A stretch of DNA of 36,693 bases from Butyrivibrio sp. Its GTDB lineage: Bacteria; Bacillota; Clostridia; Lachnospirales; Lachnospiraceae. The number at the start of each line of letters is the position of its first letter. Within the stretch, counting starts at the first letter, position 1. Of the stretch, positions 1 through 8,809 are shown in pieces. Location of the stretch: positions 1 to 36,693 of the forward strand of contig SVGB01000025.1 in assembly GCA_015056565.1 (NCBI GenBank). Reading direction: 5' to 3'. Position numbers and translations under genes: made by a program. The notes beneath the pieces are model-generated. The model was not told the DNA's origin. It searched no databases and worked only from the letters and a program-made list of their open reading frames with translations.

Positions 1-1444
1 CCATGCCCTCTAATGAGAATTCAACCTTGACTTTCTTACTGGGTATTTCGCCCTTGGAAAGCAAAACAACCGTCTCCACATGACTCGTCCAAGGGAACTG
101 ATCCACAGCCACAGCCCTGGTCATGACATAGCCGCGGTCCTGTAAGATCTCCAGGTCCCGGGCAAGGGATGTGGGCTTGCAGGATACGTAGATCATGTAC
201 TTAACGCCGTAGTCGATGATCTTGGAAAGGGCCTTGGGGTTGATGCCGTCGCGGGGCGGATCAAGAATGATGAGATCCGGTTTGTCCTCGATGTCATCAA
301 GAACCTTTAAAACGTCGCCGGCGATGAACTCGCAGTTATCAAGACCGTTCAGCTGAGCATTGGTCTTGGCGGCCTCGACAGCCTCTTCAACAATTTCAAC
401 ACCGATGACCTTGTTGGCAACAGGTGCAAGTAGCTGAGCGATTGTGCCTGTTCCGGAGTACAGGTCGTAGATGATGCCGTCCTTGTCGATGGCCTTCTGG
501 TCGTACAAGCTCCTGATATAGCCCCGGACAGTCTGATACAGGACCTCAGCGCTTAAGCTGTTTGTCTGGAAGAATGAAAAAGGCGTGATCCTGAACTTAA
601 GCCCAAGCAGGTACTCATAGAAAAAGTCCTGGCCATACAGAACCTCTGTACCCTCGTCGATAACAGCGTCCGCAAGGGAGTCGTTTTTGGTATGAAGGAT
701 ACCTGAAATCCTGCCAGTAAGGTCAAGTCCCAGCAGCATGTCCTTGTAAGGCGTAAGGTCGTGCTCTTCCTGAGTTGTGGTAACAAGGTCGATCAGAATA
801 TCTCCAGTTCTAACAGCCTTCCTTACCAGCAGATGTCTAAGATACCCAACCTGCTTCATCCTATGGTAAAAAGAGATCTCTCCCCTCTCATACATAGGCG
901 CAAAATAGTCCAAAGTAGCCGACAGGATCTTCTTGTAATCGTCGTCCACGATCCTGCAGCCGCTGACTGTTACGATGTCATAAAAACTGCCCCTTTTGTG
1001 CATACCAAGACAAAGGGGGCCACCCATCACCTCGTCTCCGAAGGTGAATTCCATTTTATTTCTATAGGCAAACTTAACCGGGCTGGTCTTGATACCCTCC
1101 CAGGTAAACTTGCAGTCCTGTCTGTCCATGGCAGGCTTAAGGAGCGTTTTGACCTGCTGCTCCTTAAGGCCAAGCTCCTTGACGTAGGGCATGGTAAGAT
1201 AGCTGCATCCGCCGCACTTTCCAAAGTGGATACAGGGGCTCTCAACTGAATTCTTGGCTTCCTCAACTACCTCAAGAAGCCTTCCTTCTGCCCTGTCTTT
1301 CCTTACCTTCTGGATCTGAACAGAGACTTTCTGATCAGGAAGGACGCCCTTTACGACGACCCTTCCCTCACTGGTTTCAACTATTCCTTTATTGGGGAAT
1401 TCTACCCGTTTAACAATTCCCTGAATAACATCTTTTTTCTTCAC
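1..1444 (-). CDS. rlmD: 23S rRNA (uracil-C5)-methyltransferase, TrmA/RlmD family (3' end truncated by window edge)
   Basis: SAM-dependent methyltransferase that makes 5-methyluridine in 23S rRNA. The reading frame is open from a GTG start at 1444 to the window edge, giving about 481 residues and no stop. Three N-terminal cysteines in CIHFGKCGGC (about residues 71, 77 and 80) match the iron-sulfur cluster site of the family, preceded by a TRAM-like beta region. Further on are the SAM motif DLYSGTGTIAQLL, the DPPRDG motif, the catalytic cysteine in YVSCKPTSLARDL (about residue 422) and VDQFPWTSHVETVVLL near the end. GTG was chosen because no ATG lies in frame nearby and it falls 8 bases after the stop of the upstream small gene. 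The family is clear. The exact uridine (747, 1939 or both, as in Firmicutes RlmCD) cannot be told from sequence. Confidence 0.93.
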   Translation of the reverse strand, partial: MKKKDVIQGIVKRVEFPNKGIVETSEGRVVVKGVLPDQKVSVQIQKVRKDRAEGRLLEVVEEAKNSVESPCIHFGKCGGCSYLTMPYVKELGLKEQQVKTLLKPAMDRQDCKFTWEGIKTSPVKFAYRNKMEFTFGDEVMGGPLCLGMHKRGSFYDIVTVSGCRIVDDDYKKILSATLDYFAPMYERGEISFYHRMKQVGYLRHLLVRKAVRTGDILIDLVTTTQEEHDLTPYKDMLLGLDLTGRISGILHTKNDSLADAVIDEGTEVLYGQDFFYEYLLGLKFRITPFSFFQTNSLSAEVLYQTVRGYIRSLYDQKAIDKDGIIYDLYSGTGTIAQLLAPVANKVIGVEIVEEAVEAAKTNAQLNGLDNCEFIAGDVLKVLDDIEDKPDLIILDPPRDGINPKALSKIIDYGVKYMIYVSCKPTSLARDLEILQDRGYVMTRAVAVDQFPWTSHVETVVLLSKGEIPSKKVKVEFSLEGM

Positions 1445-1452
1445 TAAAATTC

Positions 1453-1719
1453 TCAGCTTTCTTTGATGAAGTCCTCATCTTCGAAGTCATCTTCGAAATC
1501 GTCAAAGTCATCATCGTAATAATCATCCTCAAATGCAGGAGTCATATAGCGATAAACCATGAATGCGATAGCTGCTACTGCTGCGATAGCTCCGATAACA
1601 GCAAGAACCCAAAGGATCACTGTAGAGGGCTTACTTGCCTTTTCAGCCTCTCTCTTATCCAGGAGCTCACCCAAACGTGACATTTCGATTAAATCTTCAA
1701 TTCTTGATTTTACTTCCAT
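1453..1719 (-). CDS. Small single-pass membrane protein with acidic C-terminal tail
   Basis: An 88-residue protein of unknown function. Residues 1-30 are a charged amphipathic helix (VKSRIEDLIEMSRLGELL...). A hydrophobic segment rich in Ala, Ile and Val follows (about 33-57, WVLAVIGAIAAVAAIAFMV). The tail is almost entirely Asp, Glu, Phe and Tyr (DDYYDDDFDDFEDDFEDED). The start at 1719 is preferred over an in-frame ATG five codons upstream because GGAGGGG sits 6 bases ahead of it. I recall similar small proteins in Lachnospiraceae but assign no function. The acidic tail could bind cations or a basic partner on one face of the membrane; this is inference. It has its own promoter (1742-1761) and is followed closely by the rRNA methyltransferase gene. 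Confidence 0.8.
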   Translation of the reverse strand: MEVKSRIEDLIEMSRLGELLDKREAEKASKPSTVILWVLAVIGAIAAVAAIAFMVYRYMTPAFEDDYYDDDFDDFEDDFEDEDFIKES

Positions 1720-1741
1720 TTGCAACCCCTCCATAAAGTAT

Positions 1742-1761
1742 TTGATATATCAAGTATACCA
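1742..1761 (-). promoter_or_regulatory. Extended -10 promoter with overlapping 12-bp palindrome
   Basis: On the minus strand TGG-TATACT (1753-1761) is an extended -10 element, with no convincing -35. Directly downstream, at the expected start point, lies the perfect palindrome TTGATATATCAA (1742-1753). It starts the transcript of the small acidic membrane protein, 23-34 bases before its start codon. The palindrome may be an operator. Confidence 0.5.
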
Positions 1762-1763
1762 CA

Positions 1764-4169
1764 TTAAAGTTTTTTAAGTTTGGCAAAAGCGGCGTACATG
1801 ATTTTCTGGCCGCACTCGTCAAACATAACCGTAACCTTGTAGTCCTTTGGCCCCTTCTCCAGGGAAGTAACTTCGCCCACACCATACTTAACGTGGCTCA
1901 CGCGATCTCCCACAACATATTCTGGAGTCTCCATCTTGGTTGGCATTCCCTTGGAAAGTCCAGCCAGGGACCCCTTCGCGTGGGTCGCCCCAACACCTGC
2001 GATATAAGGCTTGTCAGGAACAGCCCTCTTTTCAGGCTTCTTCGGAACAGGCTTAGCCTTGAGCTTATATGTACTCGAAAGTGAATTTCCTGCTCCCGCA
2101 TTCTTTGCAAGACCTTTTGCGTATGCCGGATTAATTCCTGCGGTAAAGGTACTCTCTACGCCTTCGTAGTCATCAAGGCTCTCCCCGTCATCATACAAAA
2201 ATGACGCAGCTGAAACCGGCTTTTCTCTATCCAAAAGAGAATCCGGTATCTCACTTATAAAGCGGCTTAGGCGGTTGTACTGGGTCTCACCCCTTATCAT
2301 CCTGCGCTTAGCTGCAGTTAGAGTAAGATTCCTCTTTGCCCTCGTTATTCCAACATAAGCAAGTCTTCTCTCCTCTTCGATGCCCTCAGGATCTGCATCC
2401 TCCATCTGTATTGTCATGTAGCTTGGGAAGACATTTTCTTCCATTCCTGCAAGATATACGTTCTCGAACTCAAGGCCCTTGGCGCTGTGAAGAGTCATAA
2501 GAAGTACCTTTTCGTTGTCGTCTCCGATCCTGTCTATATCCGCAACAAGAGCTACCTCCTCCAAAAAACCTGTAAGAGTCGGCTGCTCTATATCTTCATT
2601 TTCCTCATAGGCTGCGATCTTGGATATAAGCTCATCTACGTTCCCTGCTCTGTCGTTGTCGCCGCTGTCATCGTCATCATCCAGAGTCTTTAAGTAGTTC
2701 ATGTATCCTGTAACGTCGATGACATCCTCAAGAAGCTCTTCAAGAGACATCTCAGACATCTTGGTCCTGAAAGCCCTGATCATAGTGACAAAATCAAGTA
2801 GCTTAGTAGTACTTCTTGCCACAGTCACGATCTGGTCTGCCTCAGAAAGAGCCTCAAAGAAGCTTATCTGTCTCTCGTTGGCATAATTCTGAACGTTCTC
2901 GATCGTAGTGGCTCCAATGCCTCTCTTAGGAACGTTGATTATCCTTTTAACGGAGATATCATCAAGACCAGAGTCAATTGTCTTAAGATATGCCAAAAGA
3001 TCTTTTATCTCGCGCCTTGAATAGAAGTTGGTACCACCCACGATATCGTAGGGAATGCCCTCATAAACAAATCTCTCTTCAATAAGCCTGGACTGGGCAT
3101 TGGTCCTATATAGAACCGCAGTATCATCGTATCGCAGTTTACCGTTTCTCTTAAGGCGTCCTATCTCAGAGGCAATAAACTCCGCCTCCTCAGGTGCAGT
3201 CTCAAACTGACGTAGGTGTACCTTGTCGCCATCCTTTATATCAGTCCAAAGAGCCTTGTCTTTACGGCCAAAGTTATTGGAAATAACAGCATTGGCTGCA
3301 TCAAGGATCTGCTGGGTGGACCTGTAGTTCTGCTCAAGCTTTATAACCTTGGCATCAGGATAAACCTTCTCAAAATCCAGGATATTTCTGATGTTGGCGC
3401 CTCTGAACCTGTAGATACTCTGATCGTCGTCGCCCACAACGCAGAGATTCCTGTACTTCTCAGCAAGGAGCCTTATAAGCTCAAACTGGGCGTTATTGGT
3501 ATCCTGATACTCATCCACCATGATGTACTTAAATCTCTCCTGGTAGTAGTCAAGAACATCAGGGTTCTTTTTAAACAGCTCAACGGTCTTCATGATAAGA
3601 TCGTCAAAATCGAAGGCATTATTCTTTTTAAGTGCGCTCTGATACTCAGTGTAGGCCTTACTTATCCTGCTCTTTAAATAATCGTTCCCTGCACTCTGAG
3701 CGTACTCGATCGGCCCAACAAGATTGTCCTTGCACTTGGAAATCGAAGTCTGGATCTGGCGAAGCTTGAGCTGCGTGGTCTCAAGCTGAAATCTCTTTAC
3801 AATATCTTTTAAAAGAGCTTTCGAATCATCTGCGTCATAGATCGTAAAATTGGTTCCGTAACCTATTTTGTCAGCATAGCGCCTAAGTATCCTGGTACAG
3901 CTTGAGTGGAAGGTGGAGACCCAGATGCTCTCTGCGCCAAAGCCCACGATCTTGTCTACTCTTTCCCTCATCTCCCCTGCTGCCTTGTTGGTAAAGGTGA
4001 TAGCAAGTATGTTCCAGGGGTTAACATTGTACTCATCTATAAGATATGCCACTCTGTGGGTCAAAACCCTTGTCTTTCCAGAGCCGGCACCTGCAAGTAT
4101 AAGAACCGGCCCTTCAACCTGAAGGACCGCTTCTTTTTGTTGCATATTAAGTGTATCGTAAATTCCCAT
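1764..4169 (-). CDS. pcrA: ATP-dependent DNA helicase PcrA (UvrD/Rep, SF1A)
   Basis: An 801-residue 3'-5' DNA helicase for nucleotide excision repair, replication restart and clearing of RecA or RNA polymerase from DNA. Walker A AGAGSGKT is at residues 26-33, motif Ia/Ib AITFTNKAAGEMRERV follows, Walker B is in VDEYQDTNNAQ, and other motifs are GDDDQSIYRFRGA, YRTNAQSR, LMTLHSAKGLEF and EERRLAYVGITRAK. The C-terminal 50 residues (VGDRVSHVKYGVGEV...) form the Tudor-like domain that contacts RNA polymerase. It is longer than typical PcrA (about 730-750), partly from an acidic insert LDDDDDSGDNDRAG in domain 2B and a long linker before the Tudor domain. AAGGAA lies 8 bases before the ATG. It follows the DUF1836 gene by 5 bases and is probably co-transcribed with recN. 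Confidence 0.97.
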   Translation of the reverse strand: MGIYDTLNMQQKEAVLQVEGPVLILAGAGSGKTRVLTHRVAYLIDEYNVNPWNILAITFTNKAAGEMRERVDKIVGFGAESIWVSTFHSSCTRILRRYADKIGYGTNFTIYDADDSKALLKDIVKRFQLETTQLKLRQIQTSISKCKDNLVGPIEYAQSAGNDYLKSRISKAYTEYQSALKKNNAFDFDDLIMKTVELFKKNPDVLDYYQERFKYIMVDEYQDTNNAQFELIRLLAEKYRNLCVVGDDDQSIYRFRGANIRNILDFEKVYPDAKVIKLEQNYRSTQQILDAANAVISNNFGRKDKALWTDIKDGDKVHLRQFETAPEEAEFIASEIGRLKRNGKLRYDDTAVLYRTNAQSRLIEERFVYEGIPYDIVGGTNFYSRREIKDLLAYLKTIDSGLDDISVKRIINVPKRGIGATTIENVQNYANERQISFFEALSEADQIVTVARSTTKLLDFVTMIRAFRTKMSEMSLEELLEDVIDVTGYMNYLKTLDDDDDSGDNDRAGNVDELISKIAAYEENEDIEQPTLTGFLEEVALVADIDRIGDDNEKVLLMTLHSAKGLEFENVYLAGMEENVFPSYMTIQMEDADPEGIEEERRLAYVGITRAKRNLTLTAAKRRMIRGETQYNRLSRFISEIPDSLLDREKPVSAASFLYDDGESLDDYEGVESTFTAGINPAYAKGLAKNAGAGNSLSSTYKLKAKPVPKKPEKRAVPDKPYIAGVGATHAKGSLAGLSKGMPTKMETPEYVVGDRVSHVKYGVGEVTSLEKGPKDYKVTVMFDECGQKIMYAAFAKLKKL

Positions 4170-4174
4170 ATGAA

Positions 4175-4828
4175 TTATTCCTTGGTCTTGTTCTTTTTAT
4201 CGCTCTTTTGCTTCTTTCCTGTCTTGTCGTCTTCCTTCATCATGTTATCAAGGATTTTCTCCATCAGGAGCTTCTTGATGTACACATCAAAGAGCATCTG
4301 GATGATAAAAGAAAACGTCTGCATCTTTTTCTTTTCATCATCGCTAAGTCCGCAATCTTCAAATGTAGAAAGAGATCTCTCGTACTTCTTTTTGATATCC
4401 TCTATGAGCGGATCAAGTTCCTCTTTCTGAAGGTCGAAGCAGGTGTTATAAATATCCGAAAGATCAAACTGTGGATCAGAAACCTGGAATCTCTCCTTTA
4501 ATGGCTCCAAAAGAGTCTGAATATCGTTGATAGACAGAACGCTCTTAAAGTAATAGATAAAGATCAGAAGGATGATATGATCCTTAGAATACTTCTTCTT
4601 AACAGGAGGTGGCAAAAGATCATTTTTCGCATAATTGTTGATCATTGTCTTTGTAAGGATCTTGTCGCTCTCAGGATGCCTTGTGGTTTTTTTAAGCCTC
4701 TCATCCATGAAAGATGTAAGCTGATCCATATAAAGGTCTATGCCCGGGATCTCAGTGGCTGAGATGGTATCGATCCTGCCCAGGGAAGCGATTATGCTAT
4801 TTAAAAGATCGTCATTGTCGATTGTCAT
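4175..4828 (-). CDS. DUF1836 family protein
   Basis: A 217-residue soluble protein. The central segment KILTKTMINNYAKNDLLPPP followed by a hydrophobic helix (HIILLIFIYYFKSVLSINDIQ) is the hallmark of the DUF1836 family of Firmicutes. That region resembles a MerR-like winged helix (the NNYAKNDLLPPP turn parallels the wing of MerR regulators), so a DNA-binding role is plausible but undemonstrated. The C-terminus is very lysine-rich (DKTGKKQKSDKKNKTKE). The RBS AGAGG overlaps the recN stop codon, indicating translational coupling. It lies between two DNA-repair genes, recN and pcrA, but that is not proof of a repair role. Confidence 0.8.
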   Translation of the reverse strand: MTIDNDDLLNSIIASLGRIDTISATEIPGIDLYMDQLTSFMDERLKKTTRHPESDKILTKTMINNYAKNDLLPPPVKKKYSKDHIILLIFIYYFKSVLSINDIQTLLEPLKERFQVSDPQFDLSDIYNTCFDLQKEELDPLIEDIKKKYERSLSTFEDCGLSDDEKKKMQTFSFIIQMLFDVYIKKLLMEKILDNMMKEDDKTGKKQKSDKKNKTKE

Positions 4829-4831
4829 TTC

Positions 4832-6523
4832 TTAACCTCTTTTGGCATCCTCTGCCTTGCCTCGCATCTCTTTTGCGTTCTCTATGGCTGCGTCTGTGAT
4901 CTCGTCGCCGCCAAGGAGCCTTGCAAGTTCCCTGATGCTGTCATCACCTGTAAGGCCATAGATATTTGTGACCGTTCTGCCTTCCTCAAGCCCCTTTTCG
5001 ATCATGAAATGGGTATCAGCCATGGCTGCGATCTGAGGAAGATGCGTGATGCAGATGATCTGATGGTCTCTTGAAAGCTCTCCAAGCTTTTCAGATACTT
5101 TCCAGGCAGTCTTACCGCTGATACCTGCATCGATCTCGTCAAATATCAGAGTGCTGATGTCTCCCCTGTCTGCCACCACGGTCTTAAGGGCAAGCATGAT
5201 CCTTGAAAGCTCACCGCCGCTGGCTATCTGATCAAGGGGCCTTATGGCTTCTCCAGGGTTTGTGGATATCATAAACTCCACATCATCAAAGCCTGTAGCA
5301 GTTATCTTCTCCTCATCGCTTCTTACATCAATCTCAAACTTAACATCAAGGAAGTTGAGGTCAATAAGTGCTGCCTTAAGCTTTTTAGCCAGCTCCGCTG
5401 CACCTTTCTTTCTTATGTCAGATATCTTTTTACACAGCAAAAGAGCTTTCGACCTGCTGTCATCTAAATCCTTAGAAAGCTTTTTTCTGTGGGCGTCAAG
5501 GTCCGTTAAAACATCCAGGCGCTCCTGCTTTTTACTAAGTTCATCTAAAACAAGGTCAATACTCTGACCGTATTTGTCTTTTAAATGATTGACAATGTTC
5601 AGTCTGTCTTCTACAGTTTTGAACTTCTCATCGTCAAACTCAAGGCTATCAAGATATCCTGTCAACGCATGATTAAAGTCTGATAACAGATTCTCTACAT
5701 CAGACAGTTGCGACAAAAGATCCTCTATCTCGCTGTCATAGGAAGCTACAGAAGACAGCTCTCTTACAGCTCTTCCAATGAGATCTACAGCGCTTTCGCC
5801 GTCGTCCACAAAACCAGTAAGTGTGGATGCAGTGCCAACGGCTTCTGAAATCTTTCGTCCATTGGTCATCTTGCGATAGGCGCTCTCAAGCTCCTCGTCT
5901 TCCCCTACAACGAGCTGCGCTTCTTCAATCTCACCAATTTCAAACTCTAGAAGTTCCTGCTCTCTAAGCCTTGCGCTTTCATCTATATCAGATTCCGACA
6001 GTTCTTTTTCCAGAGCCTTCATCCTGTCATACTCTGTGCGAAGCTCTCCAAAAAGGCCACCAAGTTCATTTTCAAGGTAACCATCCAGGATTTCCATATG
6101 TTTTTTCTTGTGAAGTAGCTCCTGGTGATCATTCTGACCGTGAATGTTTATTAGAATGTTAGAGATGTCCCGCAGCTGCCGTGCAGTTACGGTCTCACCA
6201 GAAACCTTGGAAATACTCCTTGTGGGAGTTATCTTTCTCTGCAGCACAAGCGTGCCATCTTCTTCTACAGGAATATCCATATCCTTAAGAAGCTTTCTCT
6301 TTTCATCGCTATCCACCCCAAATACCAGCTCAACAAGAGCGTACTCTTCGCCGGTACGGATAAGCGTTGCATCAGCTTTCCCTCCCAGGGCCAGGTTGAC
6401 GGATCCGATGACAACTGATTTACCTGCACCGGTTTCTCCCGTCAAAATGTTGAGTCCCTTAGAAAACTCAATCTCCTGCTCCTTTATAAGAGCAAGATTC
6501 TTAACATGTAAACTATATAACAT
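4832..6523 (-). CDS. recN: DNA repair protein RecN (SMC-like ATPase)
   Basis: A 563-residue SMC-like ATPase acting in recombinational repair of double-strand breaks. Walker A GETGAGKS is near residues 29-36. Coiled-coil arms occupy about 150-370, interrupted by the head-proximal region. The ABC signature ASGGELSRIMLALK and Walker B LIFDEIDAGISG are in the C-terminal third, followed by the H-loop segment ICITHLPQIAAMAD. Length fits the family (550-575). The RBS GAGAGG lies 5 bases before the ATG. The argR-recN adjacency is standard for Firmicutes. In many spore formers spoIVB and spo0A follow; here DUF1836 and pcrA do. Confidence 0.97.
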   Translation of the reverse strand: MLYSLHVKNLALIKEQEIEFSKGLNILTGETGAGKSVVIGSVNLALGGKADATLIRTGEEYALVELVFGVDSDEKRKLLKDMDIPVEEDGTLVLQRKITPTRSISKVSGETVTARQLRDISNILINIHGQNDHQELLHKKKHMEILDGYLENELGGLFGELRTEYDRMKALEKELSESDIDESARLREQELLEFEIGEIEEAQLVVGEDEELESAYRKMTNGRKISEAVGTASTLTGFVDDGESAVDLIGRAVRELSSVASYDSEIEDLLSQLSDVENLLSDFNHALTGYLDSLEFDDEKFKTVEDRLNIVNHLKDKYGQSIDLVLDELSKKQERLDVLTDLDAHRKKLSKDLDDSRSKALLLCKKISDIRKKGAAELAKKLKAALIDLNFLDVKFEIDVRSDEEKITATGFDDVEFMISTNPGEAIRPLDQIASGGELSRIMLALKTVVADRGDISTLIFDEIDAGISGKTAWKVSEKLGELSRDHQIICITHLPQIAAMADTHFMIEKGLEEGRTVTNIYGLTGDDSIRELARLLGGDEITDAAIENAKEMRGKAEDAKRG

Positions 6524-6570
6524 ATTACCTCTCTCATCTTTCTAAAAAATGAGAACCCCATCCAAAACTA

Positions 6571-7026
6571 TCATTCTCTGCCAAGCATTTCTTCAAATTC
6601 ATGCATGAGATCACTTGCTTCCTCTTCGGACTTGGTGGCAACAAAAATAGTGTCATCACCAGCAATACAGCCAACAACCTCCGCCATCTCAAGTGAATCG
6701 ATGGCAGCTGCGAGAGCCATTGCCATTCCTGAAACAGTCCTGACAACTAACAGATTCTGAGCAAGATCCATGCTGACAAATCCAGCCTTAAGGATCTTAA
6801 CGTACTTGTCGTGCATCACCTCAGGATCAGCTGTGGTATATACATATTTCTGTCTTCCGTCCGGAGTAACCTGCTTGGTCAGCTTCATCTGTCTGATATC
6901 CCTTGAAACTGTAGCCTGAGTTACATCGTAGCCTTCATCCTTAAGAAGTGCTGCAAGCTGCTCCTGAGTCTCAACCACATGATTATTGATGATTTCAATA
7001 ATTTTGTCATGCCTGTTCTTTTTCAA
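6571..7026 (-). CDS. argR: Arginine repressor ArgR
   Basis: A 151-residue hexameric repressor/activator of arginine metabolism. The N-terminal winged helix has the recognition segment TQATVSRDIRQMKLTK. The C-terminal oligomerization and arginine-binding domain has GCIAGDDTIFVA, matching the family GTIAGDDT motif. The start is a TTG at 7024-7026: GAGGGG lies 7 bases upstream and the first codons read KKNRHDK, as in homologues. It sits 20 bases after nadK and upstream of recN. The role of ArgR inside this repair/isoprenoid cluster is a conserved Firmicutes gene-order feature rather than a functional pathway link. No ARG box was recognised nearby. Confidence 0.96.
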   Translation of the reverse strand: MKKNRHDKIIEIINNHVVETQEQLAALLKDEGYDVTQATVSRDIRQMKLTKQVTPDGRQKYVYTTADPEVMHDKYVKILKAGFVSMDLAQNLLVVRTVSGMAMALAAAIDSLEMAEVVGCIAGDDTIFVATKSEEEASDLMHEFEEMLGRE

Positions 7027-7046
7027 CTTCTTCCCCTCTTTTCTAT

Positions 7047-7892
7047 TTATTTTTCGAACTTCTTACTGATCTTATCAAGAAAGCTCTCCTCTTTGAGCCT
7101 TAAGATCTTTGTTGTCTTTTTTGATTTTTTAACCTCTATCTTGTCTCCTGTACTCATAAGAAGCGTACCGCTTCCGTCAAAAGAAACTATTGCCTCCTGA
7201 TCAAAACCGCTCCTGCCCTTAAGTAGTTCCACCTCTATCCTCTTATCCGGTGAAAAAAGAAGACTTCTTGAATTTAGAGTGTGCGGACAGATAGGTGTCA
7301 CAAGAAGCATGTTAGCAAGTGGCTCAATGATAGGACCTCCGGCTGACATGTTATAGCCTGTTGAACCTGTTGGTGTCGATATTACGAGGCCATCTGCGTA
7401 GTAGCTGCAAAGAAATCTGTCATTAATATAAATGTTGTAACCAATAGCAGCAATGCCCTGATATTTGGAGATGATGACGTCATTTAAAGAGTAGTCCTTT
7501 TTGCCCTCAAGGCTTCCCCTTAGCATCATCCTGTCTTCTATTTCGTAGTCGCCACCCAGTATCCTGTCAAGGGCTTCATCAATGCCGTCTGCTGCAACCT
7601 CTGTAAGATAGCCCATGGTTCCAAGGTTTACTCCAACAAGAGGAATGTCCATGTAAGCTATGCTCCTTGCAGCCTGAAGCATTGTTCCGTCACCGCCAAG
7701 GACGATCACAAGCTCAGTATCCTCAGGAATGACAGAGAGGTTTTTCCTTGCTACAAATATAGGGTCATCCTCTGTCTTATCCTCTGCGATCACACAGGTT
7801 TTACCACGTGCCTTAAGATACTCCATGATATGACTTGTGAGACTGTTGTCCTTATCTTTGTTTTTGTTGGTAACAATACAAAACTTATCCAT
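7047..7892 (-). CDS. nadK: NAD kinase
   Basis: A 281-residue ATP- or polyphosphate-dependent enzyme that phosphorylates NAD at the 2' hydroxyl to give NADP. The GGDGT motif is present as VLGGDGTMLQAARS, followed by VGVNLGTMGYL and the NAD-binding glycine-rich segment STPTGSTGYNMSAGGPI. The C-terminus is lysine-rich. The ATG at 7892 has AGGAG 9 bases upstream, overlapping the tlyA stop. A nearer ATG eight bases upstream is out of frame. Neighbours tlyA and argR are the usual clostridial partners. Confidence 0.97.
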   Translation of the reverse strand: MDKFCIVTNKNKDKDNSLTSHIMEYLKARGKTCVIAEDKTEDDPIFVARKNLSVIPEDTELVIVLGGDGTMLQAARSIAYMDIPLVGVNLGTMGYLTEVAADGIDEALDRILGGDYEIEDRMMLRGSLEGKKDYSLNDVIISKYQGIAAIGYNIYINDRFLCSYYADGLVISTPTGSTGYNMSAGGPIIEPLANMLLVTPICPHTLNSRSLLFSPDKRIEVELLKGRSGFDQEAIVSFDGSGTLLMSTGDKIEVKKSKKTTKILRLKEESFLDKISKKFEK

Positions 7893-7905
7893 GAGCCATC
7901 GCTCC

Positions 7906-8805
7906 TTAAGTGAGTTCTCCGTGAGCCTTTGAAACAGTTTCCTGTATCAGTATGTTATTGTCATCGACGTAAGATATACCACTCTTTTCCTCACAGATCT
8001 GCTTAAGGTTCTTTTCTCCAGCAGCCTCTGTGAGATCTTCTACCTGGGCATTCTTCTCGGGATCCTTACGGATATGTATCAGGTACTCAATGTTTCCCTC
8101 TGGTCCCTTGATGGGTGAATACTCAAGGTGCAGAACTTCAAACCCTGCAACTGCAGTATAATCAAATATCCTGTGTACTACTTCGCTGTGAACAGCCGGA
8201 TCTCTTACTACACCCTTTTTACCAACCTTGTCCCTGCCTGCCTCAAACTGTGGCTTTATAAGGCAGACCATCTCGCCGCCATCCTTAAGAAGGCGCCTTG
8301 CAGGAAGCAGGATCTTGGTAAGAGAGATAAAAGAAACATCGCAGGAGGCAAAATCAAGATCATCATCTATATCGTCCCTGACCATATATCTGAAGTTGGT
8401 CTTTTCCATGCATACCACTCGGGCGTCGCTTCTGAGTTTCCAGTCAAGCTGGCCGTGTCCAACATCAACTGAGTAGACCTTGGCTGCGCCATTCTGCAGC
8501 ATACAGTCAGTAAATCCGCCTGTTGATGCGCCTATATCCATGCACACCTTGCCAGTAAGATCAAGGCCAAAATTATTAACTGCCTTCTCTAGCTTGAGGC
8601 CTCCTCTGCTGACATAAGGAATTGTTGCACCCTTTACCTCAAGAGAAGTTATCTTGTCCTCTTCAAAGGTGGTCCCTGGTTTATCTTCTCTCTGGCCGTT
8701 TACAAATACGTCTCCGGCCATTATAAGTGCCTTGGCTTTTTCACGAGAAGGAGCAAGTCCCCTTGAAACCACAAGGACGTCCAGTCTCTCTTTTTCCTTT
8801 GCCAT
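7906..8805 (-). CDS. tlyA: TlyA family rRNA 2'-O-methyltransferase
   Basis: A 299-residue protein with an N-terminal S4 RNA-binding domain (residues 5-65, RLDVLVVSRGLAPSREKAKA) and an FtsJ/RrmJ-type methyltransferase domain from about 60 on (SAM motif MDIGASTGGFTDCML, then VDVGHGQLDWKL). In characterised members (mycobacteria) it 2'-O-methylates cytidines in 16S and/or 23S rRNA; members are often annotated as hemolysins. The C-terminal 50 residues are poorly conserved. The ATG follows dxs by 4 bases with AGG inside the dxs 3' end, so the two are probably coupled. Confidence 0.94.
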   Translation of the reverse strand: MAKEKERLDVLVVSRGLAPSREKAKALIMAGDVFVNGQREDKPGTTFEEDKITSLEVKGATIPYVSRGGLKLEKAVNNFGLDLTGKVCMDIGASTGGFTDCMLQNGAAKVYSVDVGHGQLDWKLRSDARVVCMEKTNFRYMVRDDIDDDLDFASCDVSFISLTKILLPARRLLKDGGEMVCLIKPQFEAGRDKVGKKGVVRDPAVHSEVVHRIFDYTAVAGFEVLHLEYSPIKGPEGNIEYLIHIRKDPEKNAQVEDLTEAAGEKNLKQICEEKSGISYVDDNNILIQETVSKAHGELT

Positions 8806-8809
8806 ATAC

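Noticed and set aside
1027..1266. Frame break suspected in the rRNA methyltransferase because of competing frames
   Set aside because: The main frame from the GTG at 1444 stays open to base 2, and motifs at both ends are in the same frame.
3216..4501. Several open frames of 110-170 codons on the plus strand opposite pcrA and the DUF1836 gene
   Set aside because: They lie wholly antisense to clear genes, have no Shine-Dalgarno sites, and their composition mirrors the sense codons.
6524..6570. Hairpin CTCAT/ATGAG between argR and recN as a terminator
   Set aside because: Only 5 bp with a long loop, and no T-run after the second arm; it overlaps the recN RBS.
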